Assembly (NCBI GenBank): GCA_007644065.1
Contig: VJWN01000022.1
Span: 1 to 64,000 of the forward strand
Source: Margaritispora aquatica
Lineage: Eukaryota; Ascomycota; Leotiomycetes; Helotiales; Discinellaceae
Direction: 5' to 3'
DNA length: 64,000 nt
The position numbers and the translations under genes were made by a program. Position 1 is the stretch's first letter, and each line of letters opens with the position of its first letter. The notes under the pieces are model-generated. The model worked only from the letters and a program-made list of their open reading frames with translations, did no database searches and was not told where the DNA came from. This document shows positions 11,975-22,031 of the stretch, piece by piece.

Positions 11975-14900
11975 CTATACCCGCTCACCTTCTCTATTAG
12001 AATCTTCGGTATTACTTCCCGGCACGCTCGCGCCCTCCGATGCTTCCTCCTCGGTTCCACTCTCGGGCTCTACTAGCGTCCCGCCTCGGATCTCCGAATA
12101 GTTTTTAGGTACGAATCCTTTTAGCCTATTGCCAGAGTATGTCCCTTTTATTAGTGTTCCATCTAGCTCTTCAAGCGTGTAGGTTCCCTTCCGATTTGCG
12201 GATGTTACTCTAAACGGGCCCAACTATCTGTAGCCTAGTTTGGACCTAACGGACATGTCGATCTCTTGCACTACATCATGAAGTAGAACCAGTACGCCGA
12301 CCATTAATTCCTCTCTTCTCAGGCTCTACCATTCATCGAACGCTTCTTTTCCTTCCAACCTTTTCCTTCGTACCATTAACCGAGCCTCCTAGAGGTCCTC
12401 TTCTTTTCTTTTCAGCTGAATAGCTCTTTGCTACAGTAGACTCGCAGTATCCTTGACTTTACCCCAGTCCCTTAACCTCCATGTTAGCAGACTCATCTCA
12501 ATAGGGAGAATCGCTTCTCGACCGTATAATAGATAGAAGGGGGTTTGGTTAGTAGTTACCTTTGTCGTGCATCGATCAGTAAACAGAACAGCCGCAAGAT
12601 TTGTCACCCAGTCCCCCTCCCCTCCATCGGTCATTTTCGCAAGTGCATCGACAACAGCCCTATAACCCCTTTCAACCATTCCATTTGCTTTTGAGTTGTA
12701 TACCGATATCACTACTCTCTTGATACCATATCTTTTCATAAAGTACTCGACGTGCTTCTTGTTTTCAAGGCCTCCATCAACCACTAGCCTTCCAAAAACC
12801 CCATAGCGACATACAACCTCTTCCCATAGGAACTTGGCTACCGATTTGGAAGATACCACTCCTAAGGCTCTGGCCTCCACCCACCCGGAAAGATCCTCCC
12901 TAGCAGCTACCATATACTTCTTGCCTTACGCGTTCGGCATATAGACGATATCGAGCCCCACCTTCGACCATATACCGGGCGTCCAAGTCGCAAATAACTC
13001 CTCGGGTTTTTGATTACCCGTCCGTAATTAGCAGTTCTCGCAACTCCTTATATACTTAACGCAGTCCCCGTAGCATTCTTTCCAGTAGTAGCGGTCCGCA
13101 ATTCGCCTATAGGTCGCTTCCCTTCCCTTATGACCCATATCGTTATACATACTTTTCAGGATCTCATGTTTCTCTCCCACGGAATCCACTACTCTAGTTT
13201 GAGGGGTACTCTTTGTCGCTCGTCAGTATAGTGCGCCATTTTGGACCAGGTGTTTCAATGCCTCCGTCTTAAAACGTAAGTACTCTTTACGTTCTATCCT
13301 ATCAGGTCTTCGTAATATAGTCAACTAATTTACGATAGCCTTCGATTTTGTACTCCACGTATCCTCCTCCAGATTGTTCTACATCTCTTCTCGTTGTAGT
13401 ACGTCTGAACTATTTTCGCTAGCTAAAAGGGGGGCAATCCTAAGGTAGTTTAGCTCCGCTTCTACATAGTTATCTAGATCCGTATTTTCTTCCGTATCCG
13501 ATTCTACTTTTAGCCTTCGTGACAGACTATCCGCTACTATATACTTCTTCCCCGGCACGTGTCTAACTTCGAAGTCGAATAGCCGAATCTAGGCTAGCCA
13601 TCTTGTTACCAAAGCCCCCGGCAGATCAGCGGCGCCCCTATTCAGTTGAGCTACCAAGACATTCGCATCAGTTTCGAGGACAAATAGCACACCGTATAGC
13701 CACGCTTTGCACTTCTTTAAAGCTTTGAGTACCGCTCTACACTCGCGTTTTGTAGCGTCATACCGCGCTTCAGCTTCCGTCCAAATTCCGCTTTCGTAAC
13801 GACACAGGTAGCGAAGGCCTTCACTATCAACTTACATCAGCACTACTCCCCATCCAGTTAGACTTACATCGGTAGCGAGTATAATTTCTCCCGCCCCCTT
13901 ACCGTATTCCATCTTAACCAGAGCTAGCGCCGTCGTCAGTGCCTCCTTCAGCGTATTCATAGCTTTTATCTGTTCTTCCCCCCAAGCAAATAGGGTGCCT
14001 TTCTTGAATAGCTTATAGATTAGCTTTGTGATCTCTCCAAACTTCGGTATCCAAATTCTATAGTAAACGCATACCCCGACGAATACTCGAGCCTCTCCAA
14101 TATCTTTACAGTTACTCCACCGAAGGATCTTGACTACCTTAGAGCTACTAGGGCGTCTCCCGTCTTCATTACACACGAACCCCACAGCATTAATACCATT
14201 AACGCAGAATTAGGACTTAGGACCAATCGTACAGCCAGCTCTTTCGATATCAGCCAGCACCTTGCTTAGGTTTTACAGGTGGAGGAGAACAAATTTCCGT
14301 ATCCCGGGTACCACCTCCTCATCATTGAACCTAGAGTAAGGGCCTTTTACCCCGACATCGTCCACGAAAAGGAAGCATATGTTTAGGATATGTTTACAGA
14401 GAATCGTAGTTACGATTCTACAGAACTAGGCTACCGAGTTTGTCGCTCCTTAAGGCAATGTCGTCTAGCGTAATAACCCTAAAGGCGTCATAATAGCTAT
14501 AAGATCTCTGCTTGTTTTAGCCAAGTCTATCTAGTCGTATCCTAAGAAGAAGTCGATAAGGGAAGCAACAGCGTACCCTACAAATTCTTCCGAAAACTCG
14601 TCGACAGAAGGTAGCAGATTCGCATCCCTAATAGTAACACTGTTCATTTTCATCGCTACGTTAATAAGCCTGTATTTATTTTCCTTCTTTTTGACCAAAA
14701 ACCAGGGATTCCTATAAGGCCCATAGCTATGCTCCAGAACACCTCTGTCCAGTCTGTCCTACACCATCTCTATAACGATGTCTCTCAAGGATTTAGGTAC
14801 AGGGAATCCAGGTTCTTGCCATACTTCATACTCGACAGTTCGAATCTCCTATAGAGGCGCCACTTCAGGTTTGACTTTCCCACATTCCGAGAAATCGAAG

Positions 14901-15415
14901 GCAATAGCTACTTCCCGATAGTAAAGCATCTCCTCTAGCAACTCTCTCTCCTCCTTCGTTAGTTCTTCTCCCACCACTAAGGTATTTAGCCACTCCCGCG
15001 TTAGTCGTTGTCCTTTCTTTAGTGTCGAAAATTTTGGTTCAAACCAATGATCATACTTTCCAATCTACTCCGTCCCTTTTACGCCTTAAATAGCTTTCGC
15101 CCTCCATCCAATTTCTCCTCCCGGGTTAGTCCCGTCCGACGTCCCCAGGTTTACGGGTATAACTTTTACAGCTTTTCTTTTATATACTACAAACACTTTC
15201 CCCTTTTTAGTAAATCTAGCAATCAACTTTTAGGCTACCCAGGTATATCTTGTCGTCCAATAGTAGCGCCCAGGTCCCCGTTTAGATTCGTTCTTACCCG
15301 CACCTCGCTTACTTAGCTCATTTCTTACGCCCGGCTTAAGAAATATCGAACTACGTAGACTTCTAATTCTACCTTCTCGTATCCCAGATTCCCCAATAAA
15401 CTCCAGGCTTCCCAT
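11975..15415 (-). pseudogene. Pol of the inner element: RT, RNase H, integrase, GPY/F tail
   Basis: RT is recognised by FVDDVGVKGP, whose FVDD is encoded at 14357-14368; the catalytic pair is intact. RNase H follows at 14185-13832 with the catalytic TDVS block. The integrase has Cys residues of the HHCC finger near 13030-13080 and DDE residues in GLDIVYM, VVDGGLEN and NGMVERGY (about 12980-12640). After it, 12223-11975 has MGPFRV plus a short GNRLKGF segment, the GPY/F module. No chromodomain is seen. The blocks share one frame interrupted by TAG codons, so the gene is not translatable as read. Confidence 0.9.
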
Positions 15416-15484
15416 AACAAATGAAACCTTCTTACCTACCTTTTTCTTTTCCAGGGTTCGCTCTCTGCCGGCCCTCTCCCCGCT

Positions 15485-15900
15485 CAGGACGGCTAATCTT
15501 CCCCCGATTCCCTGCTCCGCTCTCCCGGAAGCTATACGACTCTCACTCTTACTTCGTTACCGCCTTTTAGGTCCTGCATCACGGCGTATTGCCCATCCTT
15601 CCTATATTCGTATAAAAGCCACACAGCAAAGCTAAAAGGTTAACCGAGCAAAAGAGCGTGGTCTCCTTCCTTTACAACATAGAGGTATTGTAGGACTCGA
15701 ATCCCTCCGATCTCAAGCTCGACGTTTTCACATATACCATCAAAGTAGGATACCTCCCCGCCATACGGAATCATCATCATACTATCATTCCGTCTAATTA
15801 CTAGTCCAACGGATGTTGCCAGCTCTCTAGTTATAACATTCATTTCCGTACCGGTATCTAGCAACGAGAAGGTCAGGTAGCCGCCGTTCACTAACACTCT
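15485..15900 (-). pseudogene. Protease domain of the inner element
   Basis: The frame from 15897 encodes a retroviral-type aspartic protease with the active-site motif LLDTGTEMN and a closing ALLLG block. A TAA at 15640 stands where Gln is expected. The frame then runs on, with TAG codons, to a TGA near 15487. Protease shares the gag frame; the RT frame is offset by one base in the -1 direction and is already open in this stretch. Confidence 0.83.
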
Positions 15901-16499
15901 AGCTTTCGGGCTGTCCGCAAGAAGGAATAGCTTACCTTTTAGGACATTTATATAACTTACTCTCTTTCCCGTTAAAGTGTCGTCGATGACTTCTGATCGT
16001 TTAAACAGTAACTCCCTAATCTCACTGGAAAGACCGATAAGCTCCTCTATAGAGATTTGTAACTCCCCACCCAGGACTCTGTTCAGTATCTCTTACAGGT
16101 CCGAGCGAGCTTTAAGGCGGTCCTCCAGAGTTTCTCTTTTCTTTCGTATTCTAGTAGTTTCTTCAACAACTTCCTTCTTTTGTTCACTAGTAGCTCGTAC
16201 ACACAGAGCCTTAGGCTTAGTGTCCATCATCTCAATATCCTCTTCTTCTAAATCGGCATCACTTCCAACCTAGCTTCCTTTTAGCACTTTAGGTAATATA
16301 TACTTCTTTTCTTCATTTCTCCGTTTCTTCATCACCTTTTTTACATTCGTCCACTTGTCGTCCTTTGGATCCTTTTTCTCACTTCGGACAGCTCTTACCC
16401 CAGCGCCCTTAAGCCCCTCTAAGTCGGAGTCTTCTTTAGAACTTAACTCAGAGTCGACTTCATTAGATACCTGATACGCTCTTAGTACGTTATTATTAG

Positions 16500-17790
16500 A
16501 CGGTTTCTACATCACAGTCACTAGCTTCGGCGGCTCCTCTTCCTCCACGCGACTTAACTACTGTTGTGACTACTACTACATCCCCCCCATCCCTTCATAC
16601 TGCTGTCTGTTAATAGGCTACTAAGGCGAGGGGCCCTGCCCTCTACTTCCCATCCGAAGGTTGTTTTGTTACATAACTTGTTCTCTCTCGGTCGCACCTC
16701 TATACTTGAACATTACTCTTGCTCCCGGTGTGTACGGTCCGACTACAATCTTATTCATATCATTTATATAGCAGTACCCCGCCTAGATGTCCTAGTGCAG
16801 CATTTCGTATTCCCTCTTAAAATATCCTCGCCCTCCGTAGTAGTAGTATCTACTCGATCCCTGACCATTCCTGCTCATCATTGCGTTGAGATTAGATACT
16901 AGGGTTTCCCAAGTTCGAGCGTCTTACTAGCCATAAGGCTGCGGACCGCGGTACTACCCTTAGGGGTAACCTTGATTTGCTACGCTAGGTGCGGGAAATC
17001 CAAGTGTCTGCTACTTTGGCATACCTTACAACACAGCAAGTAAGAGTTTCTACATTCCTTAGACAATGTCCGATAGCTAAGCTTCCACCCCGCGATCCAC
17101 TTGTGCAGGCTAAGGCACAACTAACGGGGCTAACTTGAGGTCCAGAGCGACCGCCTCCCTTTTCTTTTAAGTTTGTTCAACGAGCTTCTACATGTCCTTA
17201 TCTACTACTCTTGTTCCTACAAAGTCTCGAACAGTTTCATTCGCTGTGTCAATATCGATGATAGTTTTAGCTATCTTATCGAACTTAACCGTACTTGGCT
17301 ACTTAGTTTTGACTTTATGCTTCCGAATAACTTTGTCTCGAATACGCGTCGGGAGTCCGTTCAAAAACCACATTCCCCGCGTATATTCATCTAGGATTTG
17401 CTTCTCAGTGAGGTGTTTAGAGATAGCTGTGAACTGTCTTACATACTGTCTCAAATCATCCGTGTCTTTACACGGGGTACTTATAAATGTTTCAAGGAAG
17501 CGTCTTGAGAACATCTACTAAAATACGTCCTGATCTTTATATTCAGAGAGTAGGACACTCTTGAAACTGAGCCAGTCCTTCAACCCATACTCAGACATAT
17601 TCTTAATGAATTGTCCGACAGTAGTTTCGCAGTATCGCGGCAGCCTCTTCGTCATCTCATCATCCCTAACTCTATGGTCTGTACACAGCTCTTCAAATCT
17701 GTCCAAAAACTCTGTCACATTCGCTCCATCGAAGTAGGGTGCTCCAGGAGCTCCCGCCAGCGGCATAGGTACGCGGAAGGTCACCATTCT
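16500..17790 (-). pseudogene. gag of the inner element
   Basis: The frame starting at 17787 reads a retrotransposon gag: a central FDGANVTEFLDRFEE block, then after two adjacent TAG codons the same frame continues with FSRRFLETF and LPTRIRDKVIRKH. The two TAGs and later ones sit where Gln or Trp codons are expected, consistent with CpA to TpA mutation. Downstream to about 16500 the frame is more broken, and no intact CCHC knuckle was identified by eye. It supplies the capsid protein and lies upstream of protease in the same frame (codon starts at coordinates divisible by 3). Confidence 0.8.
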
Positions 17791-18307
17791 ACTCTGATCT
17801 CCTATAATTAACGTGTTCCTCAGCGCTTCCTTAGGCTCTTAACTTAGTTCTACTGATAATTCCTCGGTCCGATCGATCTCTCCTACTGGTATTTCTTCGA
17901 ATAAGATATAACTCATCAACAAGTCGACTACCTTCTGTACCGTTTTTACTATCAATGCCCATGCACACAGCGTTGTCCACACCGTCTCTATTAGTACCGT
18001 CTCTCCTAAGAGTAGGAGTTCTTCTCCCCTCTTCTTTTCTTCCTTCTCTTTTTCGTTCCTTTCCCTATTCTTTTCCTAAGTAAAGTATATATACTCCTTA
18101 TCTTTCCCTACCTTCGATTTATTTTGTCCTAGCCTTCGTATTTTCCTACCTACATTCGCGATTCTAAGTAAGACATTAATCTCCGCTCTCTCCCGTCCTC
18201 CCCACCTATCGTTTTCTATATACTCTTTCATCGCCTCCTATTCGTTTTCAACCACAAAAAACCGTAACTAGACTAGTGTGTATATAGATCCTTCCTATAA
18301 ACAAAGC

Positions 18308-18324
18308 CTCTCGTCGGGCGCCAA
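18308..18324 (-). other. Primer-binding site of inner element
   Basis: On the minus strand the bases next to the 5' LTR read TTGGCGCCCGACGAG, a typical TGG-start tRNA-complementary primer site. It fixes the element's orientation. Which tRNA is used was not determined. Confidence 0.8.
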
Positions 18325-18567
18325 TGTAAAGGCTACAAAACTGCTGTGCTACAGGGGGAGTAGTGTGAGAGGATAGGGTAGCACTAGGTCTATAACGCTC
18401 TAGTCTAGCACGTCTAATACGTAGGAAAAAGGGCCCGTCACATTAGTTGGGAAAGAAGAAGATGATTTGCTATGTAATATCGAGAGCTCCCTATAAAAGA
18501 CCCATCCCATATCACGTGCCCTGATCAGCTAACAGATCAGGTGACCGGCCAGCCCTCAACCACTACA
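18325..18567 (-). repeat. 5' LTR of inner element
   Basis: Near-identical partner of 5302-5544. In the minus-strand direction it is followed directly by the primer-binding site, which makes it the 5' LTR. Confidence 0.97.
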
Positions 18568-18571
18568 ATAG
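18568..18571. repeat. Target-site duplication ATAG, right copy
   Basis: Partner of 5298-5301. Removing one copy restores the outer pol reading frame, which supports the assignment. Confidence 0.85.
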
Positions 18572-18613
18572 GAACTACTAGAACACTTAAGAAATATAAA
18601 GGAAAAGCTTTAA
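18572..18613 (+). pseudogene. C-terminal end of the outer pol chromodomain, separated by the inner insertion
   Basis: If the inner element and one copy of the ATAG duplication are ignored, codons at 5293-5301 (D, I, TAG in place of W) run in frame into codons at 18572 onward (ELLEHLRN), which is the helix that closes a chromodomain. The frame ends at a TAA at 18611-18613. This fixes the insertion point inside the chromodomain coding sequence. Confidence 0.85.
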
Positions 18614-18939
18614 AAGTACCTTTAAAACACTACTATTAATAAGCCTATTCCTATACGTACTAGGACAAAACGGAAGCCACGACGTCGTAAATAGAAGGTA
18701 TAATAATAAGTAGGATTTTTCGAAAATTTCGAAAATTTTATATTTTAAATATATACGTATAGTAGAGTTTAAAAAAGAGAAAAGAGTTAGGATTTAAATT
18801 ATAAAGATTATATTACGATTTATAAAAGATTATATAACTATCTAAATCAAATTCCCTCGAAAACTACTTACTTCTCTTTAGAATTAATCTCTTTATAATT
18901 ATTTTCCTTAATCTTCTCCTTAGTATCCTTATTATTATC

Positions 18940-19340
18940 TTAGAGACTAGCCTATCGGGGTTAGAATAGAGAAAGGATAAAGAATACTCGGAAGGTACTT
19001 ATAGTAGTAACGGTAAATTTAACTAATTACTCGAAGAGAGTATTAGTTTTCTTTTACTCTATAAAGAAAGCTTAGATTAACTTTTCGATATTCTTAAAAG
19101 GAGTATTTTAACGATTAAATATCTCTATACGAATCTTAATATCTTCGAAGGTATAGAAGATAATAGAAAGGAAGGTTTACGTATATATATTAAAGATATT
19201 ATTAACTTAGAAAAGTCGTTAAAAGTAATTTAGCTTTTTTATACGAACCTAGAGAAAGCGAGGAAGCTATTAGAGTTAGAACGGAGGGTAGACGGAAGAG
19301 GTTTAGAAAGTAATTACCTAGTTATAGTTAGACTTTTATA
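18940..19340 (+). pseudogene. Reading frame after pol in the outer element
   Basis: Downstream of the chromodomain stop, a + strand frame from about 18960 to 19330 is interrupted only by TAG/TAA codons and reads as Leu/Glu/Lys-rich, helix-like sequence (LLLYKESLD, LEKARKLLELERR). It continues toward a TAG/AGT trinucleotide run at 19473-19530. It may be an additional outer-element protein or the end of an extended pol; no family was recognised. Confidence 0.4.
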
Positions 19341-19472
19341 TATAATAATAAAAGTACTTAATCAAAGTTCTCTTATTAAACTTATAAATATAATATATAT
19401 TAGTAGAAGCTAGCTTCGTATAGCGGGTATAGGGAGAACGGAGGCGTAACGGATAGGTAGCGGAGGAGCTTA

Positions 19473-19530
19473 TAGTAGTAGTAGTAGAGTTGTAGTAATA
19501 GTAGTAGTAGTAGTAGTAGTAGAATTAGTA
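19473..19530 (+). repeat. Interrupted TAG/AGT trinucleotide repeat
   Basis: Runs of GTAGTAG occur inside the outer element. They could be a RIPped CAG repeat or serine AGT repeats, depending on frame. Confidence 0.6.
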
Positions 19531-19816
19531 GTCGATATAATAGAAGATTAGGTTAATTTAGGCGTAAGAAATTGTTTATATATTACTTTAGCTAACCTAC
19601 TATTGTAATAACTTCAATATAAAGCTTATAATAATAAGCTATTCGAGCTATAAAAGAGAGTTTATATACTATTATAGTGGTTTCGCTTAAGGGACCTATA
19701 ATAGTAAGGAGCTAGTATTATACCTAAGATATTATTTATATACGAAAAAGAATAAAGAAGGATGGTTAACGTTACTATTATAGTATTACTATTAATAGGA
19801 ATGTTACTATTGTCGA

Positions 19817-19832
19817 CTCGTGAAGGCACGAG
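19817..19832 (+). other. Hairpin before the outer polypurine tract
   Basis: CTCGTG, loop AAGG, then CACGAG form a perfect 6-base stem directly upstream of the polypurine tract of the outer element. Confidence 0.6.
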
Positions 19833-19835
19833 CCT

Positions 19836-19848
19836 AGAGGGGGGATAA
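19836..19848 (+). other. Polypurine tract of outer element
   Basis: AGAGGGGGGATAA abuts the TG of the 3' LTR at 19849. Confidence 0.8.
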
Positions 19849-20080
19849 TGTTAGGAATAGTATATAAGTAGTATAGGTCACGTGGTATAGGCGTGATAGA
19901 GGCGTTAAGTAATAAGAGAGTTACGGACCTATCGGCTATACCTCTAACTAGTGTCCGGTTACCCTACTTCTTATATATAAATAGGAGTTAAGAGTAACTT
20001 AGTAAAAGTAGAGAGAAGTTTTAATAAGATTGTGATTCCTATAACACTGATTCTTACTACCCTACCAAGCGAACCTCACA
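19849..20080 (+). repeat. 3' LTR of outer element
   Basis: It begins TGTTAGGAATAG after the polypurine tract and ends TCACA. Its last part aligns with 1-143, with multiple transitions between the copies, so this pair is older or more RIPped than the inner LTR pair. Confidence 0.88.
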
Positions 20081-21066
20081 CTATCCTCCGATTATATTGG
20101 CCTAGTCTCGTAATAGAATCTCTTCCCTATGGCTTCTCTATACAGCCTTAGACTGCCGAGCCTCAGGGCCATAGGTCAGGTGATTCGTAACAGGTAGGTC
20201 CTCCTTTCCGGTCGTAGTAGTATGGAGTATGCTCTAAAAATAGTTGTTTCTCAAATTACTAGTGATATTGGTATCCTTAGTTCAATCATATTGCTCCTTT
20301 GCCTAAGTAACCAGTAATCTATATACAACTTTCGTACCCTGCAATCTAAAAATACCTCTACAACTACTAGTATTCTTGGACTATTTCCCCAAACACTCAG
20401 TACTGGGCAGATATAGCTCGGTTACATAAGAGAAAACTTCTAAAACGTATACCTTATTTCCTTTAAGTCTATAATGGCAAGAGGAATACAATTAGTTGCC
20501 ATCGTGACTACTCTTCCTAACTACTTGACATCAGAGAACAACAGTTTAGGAGATAATTTGTATCTATTCACAGCTTGACAATTCGTAACCGCATTGGCCT
20601 GGTCGATATAGTTGGTGGACAAAATTTCCTTGAAGGACGCCAAGAGATTATATATTAACTACCCTATATTCTGCCGGCACTTCCATTTTCCATATTAATC
20701 AACCAACTCCCATGACTGGTATCGTTGGTGGAGTAAATAACACGATGCTGCCTACATCACAGCTTCGTAAGTTGGTGTGTATTTGCTTGCCATGAATGCC
20801 ATTTCCTTATTTGTGGATAAAGCCTCACGGATATTGTTGGTGGAGAAATTGAAATTGAAAATACAGAAACGACCACAAGCCTGGAATTCCTGCGGTTTAC
20901 TGTCAATCTCATGGGATTGACGGCTATTTGTCTGTCACTGAAATTGTGCCAAATAAAACAAATAAACCATGCTTTGGACTTCACTTGAGGTTGACAGCTT
21001 GAGTATTCCGCTCAAACATTCTCATCTCTTCGTTACATCCCATTGTGGAGATTAAAATCATCCAAC
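20081..21066. other. Transition from transposon island to gene space, no gene seen
   Basis: Composition returns to normal with CA and TG present. Three imperfect copies of GTTGGTGGA with similar flanks lie at 20605, 20719 and 20829, about 110 bases apart. TAGGTCAGGTGATT at 20173-20186 resembles the block upstream of B1/B2. The promoter of the LPMO-like gene must lie in the right part. Confidence 0.5.
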
Positions 21067-22031
21067 ATGAAGTTGCAATCACTTAGCATCCTGTTAGTCA
21101 CTGCTGCCATCGGCGTATGGAGTCATGCTGTAGTTATAACTCCAGTTCCTCGCAAGGTAAACTATTGTCGGTCATGGCCAACAAGGCGGAAACATACAGG
21201 GCTAACAAGTTTACAGACAGGAACATATCAGGTTTCACGTTGTGGCGCGAATGTGACAAAAGCGCTCGAGAAAGGTTTGACTCCGCGAAATACCCTCTCT
21301 TCTGCCATCTAATCACCTCTATCTAGACAAATACGCTCCCATCAAGTATGTTCATCCCCTAGCAGCTGATATAATGCCCCTGAGGATTACAACGCATCAG
21401 AGACTTCACGATGACAACGACTATAACTCCGAGGGCTACCCGAAAGATCCAAAGCTCGCCGTGCTTGTATATGATAATTGCTAACATTTTAAAGTGTTGG
21501 TGTCGAGAAGATTGACTCCACCTACAAGTGCAACATCTACCTGTGCAGAGGGTACCAATACGAGGACAATGTTAGCGCTCTGAAGTCATACGTCGCTGGC
21601 CAGACAGTTACCTTCCATATTGATCTCGCAGCGGCGCACAAGCCAGGATGGGCCAATGTCAGTCTTCAATCACTACTAGTTCGGCACTTGACCAATCTCA
21701 TATGGGCATGCAAATTCCGTAAAGCGAGACGCTGACTTTGCATAGGTTTCGGTGGTTGATCTCGCCACAAACAAGGTTATTGGCACACCAGTGAAGTCAT
21801 GGAGTGTGTGGCCAGATGCCGTCTCTGGTGGTGGAGATGATGGTGCGTTCTATCCATGATGTGTATCGGCACGAACCGAGATTCTAATGTTCTCAAGTTG
21901 ATTTTAACGTCACCATCCCAACCACACTTGGCACAAAATGCAGTACTGGTGGAAAGTGCGCACTTCAGTGGTACTGGTGGTCGAACAGCAACTCGCAGAC
22001 TTACGAGAGCTGCGTTGACTTCACAGCTTGA
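21067..22031 (+). CDS. Secreted LPMO-like protein of the chitin-binding-4 family (PF03067 type), 186 aa
   Basis: Six exons: 21067-21156, 21217-21274, 21327-21345, 21495-21657, 21746-21842, 21898-22031; phases agree at every junction and the sum is 561 bases. A signal peptide of 19 residues is followed by His20, which would be the first mature residue as in copper-dependent lytic polysaccharide monooxygenases; His104 (AAAHKPG) is the candidate second copper ligand. Six cysteines and the C-terminal block CALQWYWW..NSQTYESCVDF are typical of this fungal branch. It is predicted to act on chitin or other polysaccharides outside the cell; substrate and activity are inferred from family. Exon 3 is only 19 bases. 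Intron 3 (149 bases) ends in AAAG after a GCTAAC branch site. The gene lies 1 kb from the RIPped island yet has no premature stop. Confidence 0.8.

Larger units (their letters stand above)
5302..18567 (-). mobile_element. Inner giant Ty3/gypsy LTR retrotransposon carrying extra genes
   Basis: Two 243-base LTRs (5302-5544 and 18325-18567) start TG and end CA on the + strand and are flanked by ATAG on both sides (5298-5301, 18568-18571). A primer-binding site abuts the right LTR and a polypurine tract abuts the left LTR, both on the minus strand, so transcription runs right to left. Order in the element's own direction: LTR, PBS, gag, protease, RT, RNase H, integrase with GPY/F-type tail, about 6.4 kb of additional coding sequence, PPT, LTR. 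The total is 13,266 bases, roughly twice a usual fungal gypsy element. Stops in the coding blocks are mostly TAG in place of Trp or Gln, i.e. RIP. Base composition keeps many CA/TG steps, unlike the host element. Confidence 0.95.
1..20080 (+). mobile_element. Outer Ty3/gypsy chromovirus LTR retrotransposon, RIP-destroyed, interrupted by a second element
   Basis: The final 143 bases of a 5' LTR open the window and a complete 232-base 3' LTR lies at 19849-20080. Between them, in + orientation, are remnants of gag, protease, RT, RNase H, integrase and a chromodomain. Almost every stop is TAG or TAA where Gln or Trp would be expected. CpA and TpG are nearly absent (781-1020 holds one CA and no TG) while CpG persists, the signature of RIP. 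The body is interrupted at 5302-18567 by an inner retroelement. The base after the 3' LTR starts the flank CTATC; its partner duplication lies outside the window. The left edge is a window truncation, not a biological end. Confidence 0.93.

Noticed and set aside
5718..17790. Reassigned TAG codon in the transposon genes
   Set aside because: TAG occurs where Gln/Trp fit, but host genes nearby use TAG as a stop (for example 49790-49792 and 52875-52877) and CpA mutation explains the pattern.
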